64,000 nt of DNA from Gimesia chilikensis (GTDB taxonomy: Bacteria; Planctomycetota; Planctomycetia; Planctomycetales; Planctomycetaceae), in NCBI RefSeq assembly GCF_007744075.1, contig NZ_CP036266.1:5689748-5753747 (forward strand), read 5' to 3'. The notes under the pieces are model-generated. The model had not been told where the DNA came from and made no database searches. It saw only the letters and a list, made by a program, of their open reading frames with translations. Below are positions 44,901-53,093 of the stretch, in pieces (the first letter of the stretch is position 1; each line of letters begins with the position of its first letter). A program made the position numbers and the translations under genes.

Positions 44901-45468
44901 TTTCGATCTGATACTGCCGGACATAACCTCCCACGCTGGCTACTTCACTGACGCCGGGCACCGCCTGCAATTCGTATTTGACCACAAAATCCTGCAGGCT
45001 CCGCAACTCCGCCAGGTTCATTCCCGGCGGTGGTTCGAGCGTGTAATACAACACCTGCCCGAGCCCGGTGGCATCCGGCCCCAGAGTCGGCACCACGCCC
45101 TCCGGCAGCAGAGCCGCCGCCGTTCCCAGTTGTTCGGCGACCCGCGAACGGGCCCAGTAGAAATCGGTACTGTCTTTAAAGGTGACCTGCACGAAGCTGT
45201 AACCGAAGAGACTTTTCCCCCGCACCGACTCGGCATCGGGAACTGCCAGCATCGACACCGACAATGGGTAAGTCACCTGGTCTTCCACATCTTTGGGAGA
45301 CCGACCCGGCCAGGCCGTGAGGATGATCACCTGGTTCTCACCGATGTTGGGAATCGCATCGATGGGCACATCCCGGACGCTCATCCAGCCAAAACCGACC
45401 AGAACCGCGGTCACACAGAACATGATCAGCGGCTCACGAATACTGAAACGAATCAGGGCACGCAACAT
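41983..45468 (-). CDS. CusA/CzcA-type heavy-metal efflux RND permease
   Basis: A 1161-residue inner-membrane RND pump of the heavy-metal efflux class: N-terminal IRFSIREPLIMFCVTAVLVG, VPIDAIPNIGENQVI, large periplasmic domains, helix-4 region GIAIAIGTMVDMGIVISES with its charged relay, and FIALFGIAVDDGVVMATYLD. It exports Cu/Ag or divalent cations driven by the proton gradient. Around residues 925-940 there is an in-frame duplication ASPSGQAG-ASPSGQAG caused by a perfect 24-bp tandem repeat (42653-42700). It follows the adaptor gene by 3 bp. Confidence 0.95.
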   Translation of the reverse strand: MLRALIRFSIREPLIMFCVTAVLVGFGWMSVRDVPIDAIPNIGENQVIILTAWPGRSPKDVEDQVTYPLSVSMLAVPDAESVRGKSLFGYSFVQVTFKDSTDFYWARSRVAEQLGTAAALLPEGVVPTLGPDATGLGQVLYYTLEPPPGMNLAELRSLQDFVVKYELQAVPGVSEVASVGGYVRQYQIEIDPDKLRFHNIPLNQVIDAVRKSNIDVGAKTVESGGMEFIIRGRGFIGAEQSTEKAVGDIEQTVIRSEEGVPIRIRDLGRVQLGPEFRRGAIDLNGVEAVGGVVVMRFGENPRKVIDRVKAKMAQIEPGLKGVNFKLVYDRTGLINETISTLTEALTQEVIITAVVILLFLLHLRASLVVAITLPIAVLMAFIAMNVFGIDANIMSLAGIAIAIGTMVDMGIVISESIYDALAQWETEGRPGGKEQRLRVIYEAASEVAPAVVTAVMTTVVSFFPVFMLTGRDYKLFAPLAWTKTFSITAALIVAITLVPLLSRLFLNSNPRPWRQRLIISVMFALVCGILTWSFGADFLRWLPLSLPVLTLIAVGLAGISCFWLLGERLRPVDENPVARLIHYLYEPTLRFFMRHKYLFFTGPTLIVLLGLGSWIGMPTVLKPLEKGARVLGVEPNEVPGWVEVKHLFPGLATNDWIALDEGSWFYMPTLYPAASFSQAMEVLQTQDALISEIPEVENVLGKIGRIESALDPAPAAMIETYVMLKPVDQWRPGVTTNDIWDQINAVATLPGVTPASPLQPIEGRVVMLQSGIKASMAIRIYGDSLDGLAEASIAVADHLKQIPQVNAATVNPDIVLGKPYVEFDVSRETAARYGMSTAMVNEVIETALGGSNVTRTVEGRERYPIRVRYERNLREQIDELNRLPVVTQSGEIIPLSLLAEMKTTWGPGVINSEDARLVAYVSFSPSGQAGASPSGQAGALETVDTVENSLRTAQQEGSLDLPAGYALQAVGSFQNQIEANQRLMWVVPLVIFTNLFIIYLQFRNLSIALTVFAGIPVAFAGGMIFLGWNQIEINTAVWVGFIALFGIAVDDGVVMATYLDQVFTRKRLNTSEDIRNAAVQAGLKRIRPCLMTTFTTIIALMPVIFSTGRGSDVAKAMAWPVVGGMTVELITLFVVPVLFVAYKEFKMNLGLDDPHWAGVED
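42653..42700. repeat. 24-bp perfect tandem duplication in RND gene
   Basis: Two identical 24-bp units (42653-42676 and 42677-42700, each starting GCCCCTGCCTGTCCCG) lie head to tail and in frame, giving an eight-residue duplication in a predicted periplasmic region of the pump. It looks like a recent slippage or recombination event. Confidence 0.9.
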
Positions 45469-45471
45469 GAC

Positions 45472-47571
45472 TTATTTCCCCCCCTGATCTGAAGTCGGTT
45501 GCTTTTCCGGTTTCGCTTCTCCTGCAGGGGGCAGCTCCGTTTTTTTCTCCCCTTTCCCGGTTGGGGCGAATGTCTCCACCAGTTCTCCACAGCGCAACAT
45601 CTGGCTGCCGAAATAGGGATTCACGAGTTTCAGGTCCGGCTGCAACCAGTCCCCGCCCCCCTCGGGAACCATGGGACAGTAGAAGTGCTGATACGCCTCT
45701 TTCGCTGTCGCACCTCGTACCTGTGTCGCCAGTTTCACCACCGCATGGCTGATCGGTTTGAATTTCAGGCGTGCCTCTTTCAGCGAAAGATGATGCAGAT
45801 GCGCCGCGTTCTCAGCGATCTGTTGCAGTTCCTGTCTGACAGTTGGACTGAGATTAGCATCCTGGGCCAGTTGAGCAGCCAGTTTCTGTAAGGTGGTCGC
45901 CTCCGATTCTTTTACGGGTTGATCACCGGCAAACTGTTTCTGAATCTTGAAGTAAGCCGCGTACAGTTTTTCTAATTGCGTACCGGTCCCCCCTGCGAGC
46001 TTTTCAATCTGAATCGAATCAAACTTCAAGGGTCCTTTTTTCTCTTTTGATTTTTTATCCGGCTGATATTTTGTTGGATCAATCAGGCTCGGCTTCCCCG
46101 AAAGCTGCATCTGGGAATCGATCAGGAAATTACCCGACGTAGCGACCTGTTCTCCCGGTTTGACGCCGTCCAGAATCACTGCAGTATCACCCAGCATCGG
46201 GCCGAGTGTGACATTTCGGAGTTCAAATCGACCCGGTTTTGTTTCGACATACACGACACTGTGATCGCCGGCCATCAGCACCGCAGACCGGGGCACGGTC
46301 AGTGCCTCTTTCTGCTTAACAGGCTCCTGGCTGTAACCAAACCGCGAAGTGGGTACCAGCTTCATCCCACAGATGGGGCAGTCTCCTGGCTGATCCCGGA
46401 TGACCTGGGGGTGCATCGGACTGATCCACTTCCCTGCCAGCTCCGCATCGTAAACGGCTCCCTGCGGACCGATGGGAACCGTAATCTGTGCCTTGGCATA
46501 GTCGCCGGGCCGGAGTTGTCCATGCTCGTTACTGAATTCCACCCGCACACCAACAGTTCGTCGCTGGGGATTCACTGTTGGATCGATAAATACGACCCGT
46601 CCCTTCAGGGTTTTACCGGGTAACGACTGCAGTTCGGCATCGACCTGCTGACCAAAGCGGATGCGGGCGGCATCTTCCGGATAGAGTTCCAGCATCAGCC
46701 AGACCGTCGTAAGATTGGCGATCCGGTAAATGGGCTCCCCGGCTTTGATGTACTTCCCTTCTTCGGCCAGTTTTTCCGTGACGGTCCCTCCCATCGGGGC
46801 ATAAATCGTCAGTCGCGACTCAGCCTTACCGGAAGCGAGCAGCTGCTGAATCTGCTCCTCTGTCATCCCCAGTTCCACCAGTTTCTGCCTGGAATTCTCG
46901 ACCAGTTTTTCCTGTGCTTCGCGAACCACACCCAAAGCTGCGGAACTCATTTTCTTGAGCGCTTTGCGGGCTTCCAGCAATTCTACCTGGGCAGCATACA
47001 ATTCAGGACTGTAGACAATCGCCAGGTGGTCCCCCTTGTCTACTTCGATGCCGGTATAATCGGCGAACAGTTTTTCGATCCGTCCATCAATATAAGCGGC
47101 GATGGTCGCTTGCCGGCTCTCATCGATTTCAATCGAACCGATGGTTTCAATCGTCGAGTTGACTGCCTGCGTCTTCACTTCCGCCGTCTGTATATTGGCC
47201 AGGCGACGCTGCGCCGGTTCAATCGTCACAGCCAACTCATCAATGTTGGCCCCCTTCTTCGCCGCCGGCACCAGTTCCATCCCACAAATGGGACAGCGTC
47301 CCGGTTTGGGCTGGCGGATCTGGGGATGCATGGGACAGGTGTATGTCGTTTCCTTACCCCCGTCGCTGGTCGACGCAGTGGTCGATGTGCCCGACTGGAT
47401 CCAGCCGACTCTCTGTGCCAGGCCCACCAGTACAATCAGTAACAGTCCCACCGCCAGGAACAGGGCGGTCGGCAGCAGTTTCCTCAACCACCAGCGGGCA
47501 GATTTGCCTTCGGGATGCGGTTTTGTGTCTGGTGAGTTCTGTGGTTGATCATTAGTTGAAGATGAAGTCAT
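45472..47571 (-). CDS. RND periplasmic adaptor with two heavy-metal-binding motifs
   Basis: A 699-residue CusB/CzcB-type membrane-fusion protein. An N-terminal membrane helix (LLPTALFLAVGLLLIVLVGL) is followed by a metal-binding HMBD segment (YTCPMHPQIRQ, CPICGMELVP), hairpin and barrel domains, and a second such segment in mid-protein (SPMHPQVIRDQ, CPICGMKLVP). The C-terminal 200 residues extend beyond typical CusB and include a predicted alpha region rich in Gln/Leu (DUF3347-like) and a YCPMVPEGGG segment. It links the RND pump to the TolC-like channel and may hand metal over. It lies directly upstream of the pump. Confidence 0.92.
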   Translation of the reverse strand: MTSSSTNDQPQNSPDTKPHPEGKSARWWLRKLLPTALFLAVGLLLIVLVGLAQRVGWIQSGTSTTASTSDGGKETTYTCPMHPQIRQPKPGRCPICGMELVPAAKKGANIDELAVTIEPAQRRLANIQTAEVKTQAVNSTIETIGSIEIDESRQATIAAYIDGRIEKLFADYTGIEVDKGDHLAIVYSPELYAAQVELLEARKALKKMSSAALGVVREAQEKLVENSRQKLVELGMTEEQIQQLLASGKAESRLTIYAPMGGTVTEKLAEEGKYIKAGEPIYRIANLTTVWLMLELYPEDAARIRFGQQVDAELQSLPGKTLKGRVVFIDPTVNPQRRTVGVRVEFSNEHGQLRPGDYAKAQITVPIGPQGAVYDAELAGKWISPMHPQVIRDQPGDCPICGMKLVPTSRFGYSQEPVKQKEALTVPRSAVLMAGDHSVVYVETKPGRFELRNVTLGPMLGDTAVILDGVKPGEQVATSGNFLIDSQMQLSGKPSLIDPTKYQPDKKSKEKKGPLKFDSIQIEKLAGGTGTQLEKLYAAYFKIQKQFAGDQPVKESEATTLQKLAAQLAQDANLSPTVRQELQQIAENAAHLHHLSLKEARLKFKPISHAVVKLATQVRGATAKEAYQHFYCPMVPEGGGDWLQPDLKLVNPYFGSQMLRCGELVETFAPTGKGEKKTELPPAGEAKPEKQPTSDQGGK

Positions 47572-47794
47572 CTTGCGTTTCCCGGTTTTCTAAAAGAGCG
47601 ACCAGCCGGTTGTTAACAACCAGCGGTGGACCGTGCCGGATGAACCGGCCAGCCGCTCTGTTTCTCTGGAAATTCAGCCTGAAACTGATGCATACGACAA
47701 AGAGCGGAACATCTCTGTTAAGTCAGTACAGAGACGAACTGGAAAGAGGGGCGCAGCGAGACTCAATTCTTTGAAAGAGGTGCGCCGGGAGCAA

Positions 47795-48253
47795 TCAGGT
47801 CAGCGAGACACAGAACAGCAGCTGCGCAAAATGCGAAGGGCTGCCGTGATCCTGCCGCTCTTGACGGGCAGGACGAATTGCAGATGCGTCGGAAAACAGG
47901 CCTGTAACCGGGGGGATGGCCAACAGACTGACGAGGGAAACGGGAGTCTGCTGTGACGTCGTCTGTTCCGGGAGTGCGGGCTCAGTACTCTTCTGGACAC
48001 ACTGACATCGAGCGTGCAACTGGCCGCAAGTACTCTCGCTGGATTCCTCTTCGGCAGACTCACTGTCAGCCTGTGTCTGCTGTTGGCAGCAGGACATTTC
48101 AATGGCTTCCGACACGTGGTCAATCGCGACAGCCTGGCGATTGCAGCGGCTCTGCAGACAACAGCAGCCGAACAGGAAAGACGCACCCAAGGCCTGCGCA
48201 CACAGCATCACTGTGGTGATCCAGATCAACAGGATTTGACAGGCAGACGCCAT
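47795..48253 (-). CDS. secreted cysteine-rich protein in metal-efflux operon
   Basis: A 152-residue protein with an N-terminal hydrophobic segment (ILLIWITTVMLCAQALGASFL) and many cysteines (FGCCCLQSRCNR, MSCCQQQTQ, STCGQLHARCQC), plus a second hydrophobic stretch near VSLVSLLAIPPV. Cys clusters suggest copper or silver binding in the periplasm. It is not a known family. Its place between the TolC-like gene and the adaptor gene on the same strand implies a role in metal handling. Confidence 0.72.
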   Translation of the reverse strand: MASACQILLIWITTVMLCAQALGASFLFGCCCLQSRCNRQAVAIDHVSEAIEMSCCQQQTQADSESAEEESSESTCGQLHARCQCVQKSTEPALPEQTTSQQTPVSLVSLLAIPPVTGLFSDASAIRPARQERQDHGSPSHFAQLLFCVSLT

Positions 48254-48278
48254 CGAAGGCTCCAGAAATAACAGGACA

Positions 48279-48307
48279 TCAGACTCTCATATCAATATAG
48301 AGTCTGA
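48279..48307. other. intercistronic hairpin in metal-efflux operon
   Basis: TCAGACTCT and AGAGTCTGA form a 9-bp perfect stem with an 11-nt loop between the TolC-like gene stop and the Cys-rich protein start. No T-run follows, so it may stabilise or process the mRNA rather than terminate it. Confidence 0.5.
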
Positions 48308-48332
48308 GCCTGTTGAAGTCTACCCGGATTTT

Positions 48333-49832
48333 TTACTCTGGTTCCGGTAGCGCTGGTGGTGCCGGAGAATGCAGAGGCACATCCTGTCCCGAAACGCGAC
48401 TGAGTTGTGTCAGGGCGATCGCCAGTTCGCCAATGGCCTGATGATATCCCAGCTCAAGGGTCAGTAGATTGCGATAATCGCGAATCACGCGGTCAAACTC
48501 CACAGCCCCGCGGGAATAGGACTCCTGGTCGGCCCGCAACGTCTGCTGTGCCTGGGGCAGAATCGTATCTCGATAGAGTTGCGCCGTCTCTTCCGCCCGA
48601 CGGGCCTCGGCCAGCAGTTCGGTGATCAACGCATCGTAGCGGTCCAGCAGGTCACTTTCTGAATACGTGGAGGCCAGATGTTTCCACGTCGCCTCATCTT
48701 CCAGCGCGTCGTATTTCTCTTTCCAGAGTGGAATACTGACTTGGGCTCCCAGCGACCAGGGATCCTGTCCTACCTTATACAGATTCGAAGGGGGCCGGTT
48801 GTTGTCCGTGAAGAAATAGTTCGCCGAAAGTGTCAGTTCCGGACGACGGCTCAAATGAGCGACTTCGATCCCCCAACGAGTGGCCTGCGTCCGGAGTTGA
48901 GCCGCCTGGATCTCCGGTTGAGAGTCCCGGGCCTGCTGAAAGATCTGCTGTGAAGACAGAGTCGGAAGATCGATCTTCAGTTCCTGGGGTGTCAAAATTG
49001 ACGTATCCGCATCACGGGCGATGAGCCGATTCACTTCTGCCTGAATCGCAACCCGCAACTTGCGGTAGGTCAAAAGTCGCTCTTCCAGCTTGCTGAGTTC
49101 CAGTGTTCCCAGCAGAACGTCCCCCTGGGTGGCACTTCCGGTTGAAATCTGGGCATTCGCCACATCGATCAGAGACTGCAGCAATTGCTGGTTGGCTTCT
49201 GCGGTTTCAATCTGCTGGTCAATGACATACAGCCGATACCAGCCCGTCCGCACTGCAGCGATGACCCGCAGTCGTTCCGAGAGATAGTCAGCCCGGACCG
49301 CAAACGCTTCAAAGCAGGCCTGCTGCTCCATCGCATTCAGTTTACCCAGCCAGGGAATCGCCTGGCTCATGCTCATCACCGCCCGCTGAGAACCGGAAGC
49401 CGTCTGCAGCGGAGCCCCGAAAACATTCGCCCCCAGTTTCGGGTCAGGCAACTTATTGACGTAACGGGAACGGGAAGATGCAGCGTTGTACTCCTGGTAA
49501 AGCTTGACCAGTTTGGGGTTCTGTTCCACCGCCAGCATCTCCAGTTCACTCAGTGGCTGGGAGATCGCCGGGTGATTTACAACCACATCAGAATGGGTAC
49601 CGTCAGTCAATTCCTCCGGAGCAGATTTAATACCCCCGGTCTGGAGAATCTCTGATTCCATCACCGGTTCTTCAACGCCCGTTGTCTCGGCAACGGGAGT
49701 TGGCTTTAAATCCACAGAAGCTGTGGTCGAAGCGGTCTGCAAGTTGGTTGACTGCGAGGCACAGCCAGTGATGAGTGCAGCTGAGAGTGCCAGCCCCAGT
49801 CCGCGCGCTCTGCCAGAGGGATGTTCCTTCAT
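48333..49832 (-). CDS. TolC/CusC-family outer-membrane lipoprotein
   Basis: A 499-residue outer-membrane factor. The N-terminus is a lipoprotein signal (LGLALSAALITGCASQS, lipidation at Cys in ITGC). The remainder has the long helices of two TolC repeats (VEQNPKLVKLYQEYNAASSR, RAVMSMSQAIPWLGKLNAM, ELTLSANYFFTDNN). It forms the exit channel for the adaptor/RND pump encoded downstream and is the first gene of the operon. Confidence 0.92.
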   Translation of the reverse strand: MKEHPSGRARGLGLALSAALITGCASQSTNLQTASTTASVDLKPTPVAETTGVEEPVMESEILQTGGIKSAPEELTDGTHSDVVVNHPAISQPLSELEMLAVEQNPKLVKLYQEYNAASSRSRYVNKLPDPKLGANVFGAPLQTASGSQRAVMSMSQAIPWLGKLNAMEQQACFEAFAVRADYLSERLRVIAAVRTGWYRLYVIDQQIETAEANQQLLQSLIDVANAQISTGSATQGDVLLGTLELSKLEERLLTYRKLRVAIQAEVNRLIARDADTSILTPQELKIDLPTLSSQQIFQQARDSQPEIQAAQLRTQATRWGIEVAHLSRRPELTLSANYFFTDNNRPPSNLYKVGQDPWSLGAQVSIPLWKEKYDALEDEATWKHLASTYSESDLLDRYDALITELLAEARRAEETAQLYRDTILPQAQQTLRADQESYSRGAVEFDRVIRDYRNLLTLELGYHQAIGELAIALTQLSRVSGQDVPLHSPAPPALPEPE

Positions 49833-50063
49833 CCTGAAACCTTATAGCTGTCTCTGATCCAGGCTCCCTCCTGGAGCAATACACGATCAGAAGTATGACT
49901 TAAAAATGGCACGGTCCAGAATAATGATCGACTGGAGCCCCGCTCCGCCTGTGTGCATGCTGACGAATTTGACGGTTTGCAGGGAGGTCAGCGACCGGTG
50001 GTAACGATTGCAGGGATCGTCCCAGTCGGGAAAGTCTGTTTGTGCGGTAGATTCGAGTGCGCA
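49833..50063. other. intergenic region upstream of metal-efflux operon
   Basis: The likely promoter region of the TolC-like gene. No CopY- or CueR-type palindrome was recognised, and no gene is supported here. Confidence 0.35.
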
Positions 50064-50102
50064 CAAAAAAAGCCCTAAGTCTTTAAAAGACAAGGGCTTT
50101 CA
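50064..50102 (-). terminator. intrinsic terminator of tRNA-Val
   Basis: Read on the minus strand, AAAGCCCTTGTCTTT pairs with AAAGACTTAGGGCTTT and is followed by a T-run, ending just downstream of the tRNA. Confidence 0.88.
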
Positions 50103-50104
50103 AG

Positions 50105-50178
50105 TGGACGATACTGGATTCGAACCAGTGACCTCCACGATGTCAACGTGGCACTCTAACCAACTGAGCTAATCGTCC
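50105..50178 (-). tRNA. tRNA-Val(GAC)
   Basis: A 74-nt cloverleaf on the minus strand. The acceptor stem GGACGAT pairs with ATCGTCC with discriminator A; the D arm is GCTC-AGTTGGTTA-GAGT; the anticodon stem CCACG/CGTGG encloses loop TTGACAT with anticodon GAC; the variable loop is AGGTC; and the T arm is ACTGG-TTCGAAT-CCAGT. The CCA end is not encoded. GAC reads GUC and GUU valine codons. Confidence 0.96.
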
Positions 50179-50453
50179 TGAGGTTTCAAAAGATTACGGA
50201 TCAGGGTCGATATCGTCAAGTTCCAGAACACTTTCTGTGAAAAAAACTGCTGATTGGAAGAGTCGGGCGACCTGTCTGACCGATCATATCAATTTCACTA
50301 GATTCGCACATTTTGCCTGCAAAACTGCGAACATTGACGCGGGCTGTGCCTGTCGAATATAAAGACCGTACCTCTTTCGAACTGCCTGATCAGTGAGCCC
50401 TTTGTAACGGCGACTGTGGTGGTTCCGACTTTAGAAGAAGTTCAAAAAATCGA
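50179..50453. other. intergenic region before thrS
   Basis: 275 bp between the divergent tRNA-Val and thrS. Promoters for both are expected. No T-box leader structure or other riboswitch was recognised. Confidence 0.35.
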
Positions 50454-52634
50454 ATGATTCAGATCAAGTTACCCGATGGAAGTGTAAAGGAATTTCCCGA
50501 AAACAGTTCAGCACTCGATGTCGCCCAGTCAATTGGGGAGCGGCTGGCCAATGCGGTCGTCGCCGCGGAAGTGGACGGAACCATTTGTGATGCGTTCCGC
50601 CCTCTGAAGGACATCTCTGACTCCAATGAAATCTCACTCCGCCTGCTCACCGAGCGGGACGCCGAAGCACTCGGCGTGATGCGACACTCCTGTGCCCACA
50701 TCATGGCACGGGCGGTGATGCGGCTCTGGCCCGATATCCAGTTGGCCTTCGGTCCCACTCTGCCACACGGCTTTTACTACGATTTTGGCCTGGAACACAC
50801 CATCAGCGAAGATGACTTCCCCAAAATCGAAGAAGAGATGAAGAAGATCATCAAGGAAGAAGAGCCCTTTGAACGCTTCTCGCTCGACCGGGAAGAAGCC
50901 ATCTCCTTCGTGAATGAGATGCACCAGTCATCCAAAGCCGAGCATATCGCCACCGGTCTGGCCGATCATCCGCAGCTCAGCTTCTATCGCCAGGGTGAAT
51001 TTGTCGATCTCTGTCGCGGTCCGCACATTCCCGATGCGGGGAAAGTCAAAGCCTTCAAGCTGCTCTCGATCGCGGGTTCCTACTGGAAGGGAGACGCCGG
51101 CAATAAACCGCTGCAGCGTCTGTACGGCACTGCCTGGTTCAGCAAGAAGGACATGAAAAAATACCTGGAACAGGTGGAAGAAGCCAAACGCCGCGACCAC
51201 CGTGTGCTGGGGAAAAAGCTGGGCCTGTTCCAGATCAATCCCGAAGTCGGCCAGGGACTCTGCCTCTGGCTGCCCAAAGGGGCGACCATCCGTGCGGTCC
51301 TCGAAGATTTCATCAAGGTGGAACTGACCCGCCTGGGTTATCAGCCCGTCTACTCGCCGCACATCGGTCGTGTGGAACTCTACGAAACCAGTGGGCACTT
51401 CCCCTATTACCGCGATTCCCAGTTCGCTCCGCTGTTCGGCCACGACGCCGGCCAGCTCGTCGACTTCTGGGTGCGTAAACTGGAAGAAGACGACCTTTCC
51501 GCTGAGCAGGAAGAGACTCTGTTCCAGTCCTCGCGGGTCATGAACTGCGACTTCGAATTTCCCCCTGGTGCAAGCCGGGAAGAGAAACTCAAAATTCTCA
51601 AGGACTGGGAACACAAGCATGAGCGGTTCCTGCTCAAGCCGATGAACTGTCCGCACCATGCAAAGATGTATCAGGCAATGCCGCGCAGCTATCGCGATCT
51701 ACCCGTCCGTCTGGCGGAATTCGGAACCGTGTACCGTCATGAACAGACCGGGGAACTCAACGGGATGCTTCGTGTACGGGGTCTGACCCAGGACGACGCC
51801 CACATCTTCTGCACCCCCGAGCAGGTTGAAGACGAATTCCGGGCCACACTGGAACTGGTAAAATTCGTGCTGGCCTCGGTCGGTCTGGACAACTTCCGTG
51901 TACAGCTCTCGCTGCGTGACCCGAAGAGCGATAAGTACGTGGGCAGCGAAGAGAACTGGCAACACGCCGAAGACAGTCTGCGGAAGGTACTCGCCGATTC
52001 CGGCATGTCCTACACCGAATGCGAAGGGGAAGCCGCGTTCTATGGTCCCAAGGCCGACTTTATGGTCTCGGACTGCATCGGACGTGAATGGCAGCTGGGA
52101 ACCGTACAGCTGGACTACAACCTGCCTGAGCGATTCCAGCTGGAATATACCGGCTCGGATAACCATCCGCATCGTCCCGTGATGATTCACCGGGCCCCGT
52201 TCGGCTCAATGGAACGTTTTACCGGGATGCTGATCGAGCATTTCGCCGGTGCATTCCCGCTCTGGCTGGCTCCGGAACAGATTCGAGTCCTGCCCGTCAG
52301 CGACAAGACACTGGACTACGCCAACGAAGTCGCTGCTCAACTGCGACAGAACGGCTTCCGGATTTCGGTCGATACCCGCAGCTCCAAGGTCAACGCGAAG
52401 ATCCGCGATGCCCAGCTGGAACTGATTCCTTACATGTTCATCGTTGGTCCCAAAGAGGCCGAACAGACAGCTGTCGCTGTCCGCGACCGCATCGACGGTG
52501 ACCTGGGTCCGATACCTTTAGCAGACGCGATTGCCAAGCTGAAGGAAGAGGTCGAAGAACGCCGCGTCCGTCAGGTTGCGGAAAATACGTTCGAAGCCCT
52601 GGAAGGTCAGACCGAACAGGCTAATGAGTATTAA
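50454..52634 (+). CDS. thrS: threonyl-tRNA synthetase
   Basis: A 726-residue class II synthetase, longer than the usual ~640. Domains: N-terminal TGS ([20 protein letters not shown]), editing domain with [11 protein letters not shown] and [13 protein letters not shown], catalytic core with Zn ligand Cys in [11 protein letters not shown], motif 2 [21 protein letters not shown] and motif 3 [10 protein letters not shown], and a C-terminal anticodon-binding domain ([17 protein letters not shown]). Between about residues 330 and 380 it has an insertion ([20 protein letters not shown]) that separates parts of the core relative to E. coli. Confidence 0.97.
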   Translation: MIQIKLPDGSVKEFPENSSALDVAQSIGERLANAVVAAEVDGTICDAFRPLKDISDSNEISLRLLTERDAEALGVMRHSCAHIMARAVMRLWPDIQLAFGPTLPHGFYYDFGLEHTISEDDFPKIEEEMKKIIKEEEPFERFSLDREEAISFVNEMHQSSKAEHIATGLADHPQLSFYRQGEFVDLCRGPHIPDAGKVKAFKLLSIAGSYWKGDAGNKPLQRLYGTAWFSKKDMKKYLEQVEEAKRRDHRVLGKKLGLFQINPEVGQGLCLWLPKGATIRAVLEDFIKVELTRLGYQPVYSPHIGRVELYETSGHFPYYRDSQFAPLFGHDAGQLVDFWVRKLEEDDLSAEQEETLFQSSRVMNCDFEFPPGASREEKLKILKDWEHKHERFLLKPMNCPHHAKMYQAMPRSYRDLPVRLAEFGTVYRHEQTGELNGMLRVRGLTQDDAHIFCTPEQVEDEFRATLELVKFVLASVGLDNFRVQLSLRDPKSDKYVGSEENWQHAEDSLRKVLADSGMSYTECEGEAAFYGPKADFMVSDCIGREWQLGTVQLDYNLPERFQLEYTGSDNHPHRPVMIHRAPFGSMERFTGMLIEHFAGAFPLWLAPEQIRVLPVSDKTLDYANEVAAQLRQNGFRISVDTRSSKVNAKIRDAQLELIPYMFIVGPKEAEQTAVAVRDRIDGDLGPIPLADAIAKLKEEVEERRVRQVAENTFEALEGQTEQANEY

Positions 52635-52662
52635 GCCCGGTATCGGTATTATTCTGATTGAT

Positions 52663-52697
52663 GTAGCACGGGCGGACACATGGGTCCGCCCGTGCTA
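52663..52697. repeat. REP-like palindrome 1, possibly thrS terminator
   Basis: Starts GTAG and forms a 14-bp perfect stem (TAGCACGGGCGGAC with GTCCGCCCGTGCTA, 6-nt loop). It lies 29 bp after the thrS stop. GC-rich with a short T-run (ATTTACAC) afterwards, so it may also terminate thrS. Its core GGCGGACACATGGGTCCGCC resembles the element at 52911-52939. Confidence 0.7.
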
Positions 52698-52804
52698 TTT
52701 ACACTTTTTGTTCTGAGATGTAGAAGCCATTTCTCAGAAGCATCCCGGGGTGTGAAGTCAAGCCTGCATTACCTGTATTTATCCACGAGTATTAGTTAGA
52801 AATC

Positions 52805-52939
52805 GTAGGGGCTGCCCTGTGTGGCTGCCCGTTTTCTGAAACGTGGTCTGGAGGAAATTCGTGCGATTGCTCTGTTTCCCTTCACCCCATATCAAATTTG
52901 AAACCAACGAGGCGGGTGGGCACATAGATCCGCCCCTAC
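52805..52939. repeat. REPIN-like element: two inverted REP-like sequences
   Basis: A 135-bp segment bounded by GTAGGGGC (52805-52812) and its reverse complement GCCCCTAC (52932-52939). The left end (GTAGGGGCTGCCCTGTGTGG...) and the reverse complement of the right end (GTAGGGGCGGATCTATGTGC...) are related imperfect palindromes with the same head. This is the layout of REP doublets/REPINs mobilised in trans by RAYT transposases. No transposase is present in the window. Confidence 0.68.
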
Positions 52940-53093
52940 TTTTGATTACGCAGACTCTTTGATATTTCACCCCAAATCCGTTATAAAATGCGCTATGCGG
53001 ATTTGTGACTTTCTTTAAGAAATGACTTCCGCTCTTCCCGGTTCTGAGATTGCTTCAGAACATTTTCTTTCCTGATTTTGTGAGTACATCACC

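Larger units (their letters stand above)
52635..53093. other. 459-bp intergenic region with REP-like elements
   Basis: No protein gene. It contains three palindromic sequences with the head GTAG (see separate entries), and also a smaller hairpin TTCTGAGA/TCTCAGAA near 52711-52740. Confidence 0.6.
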
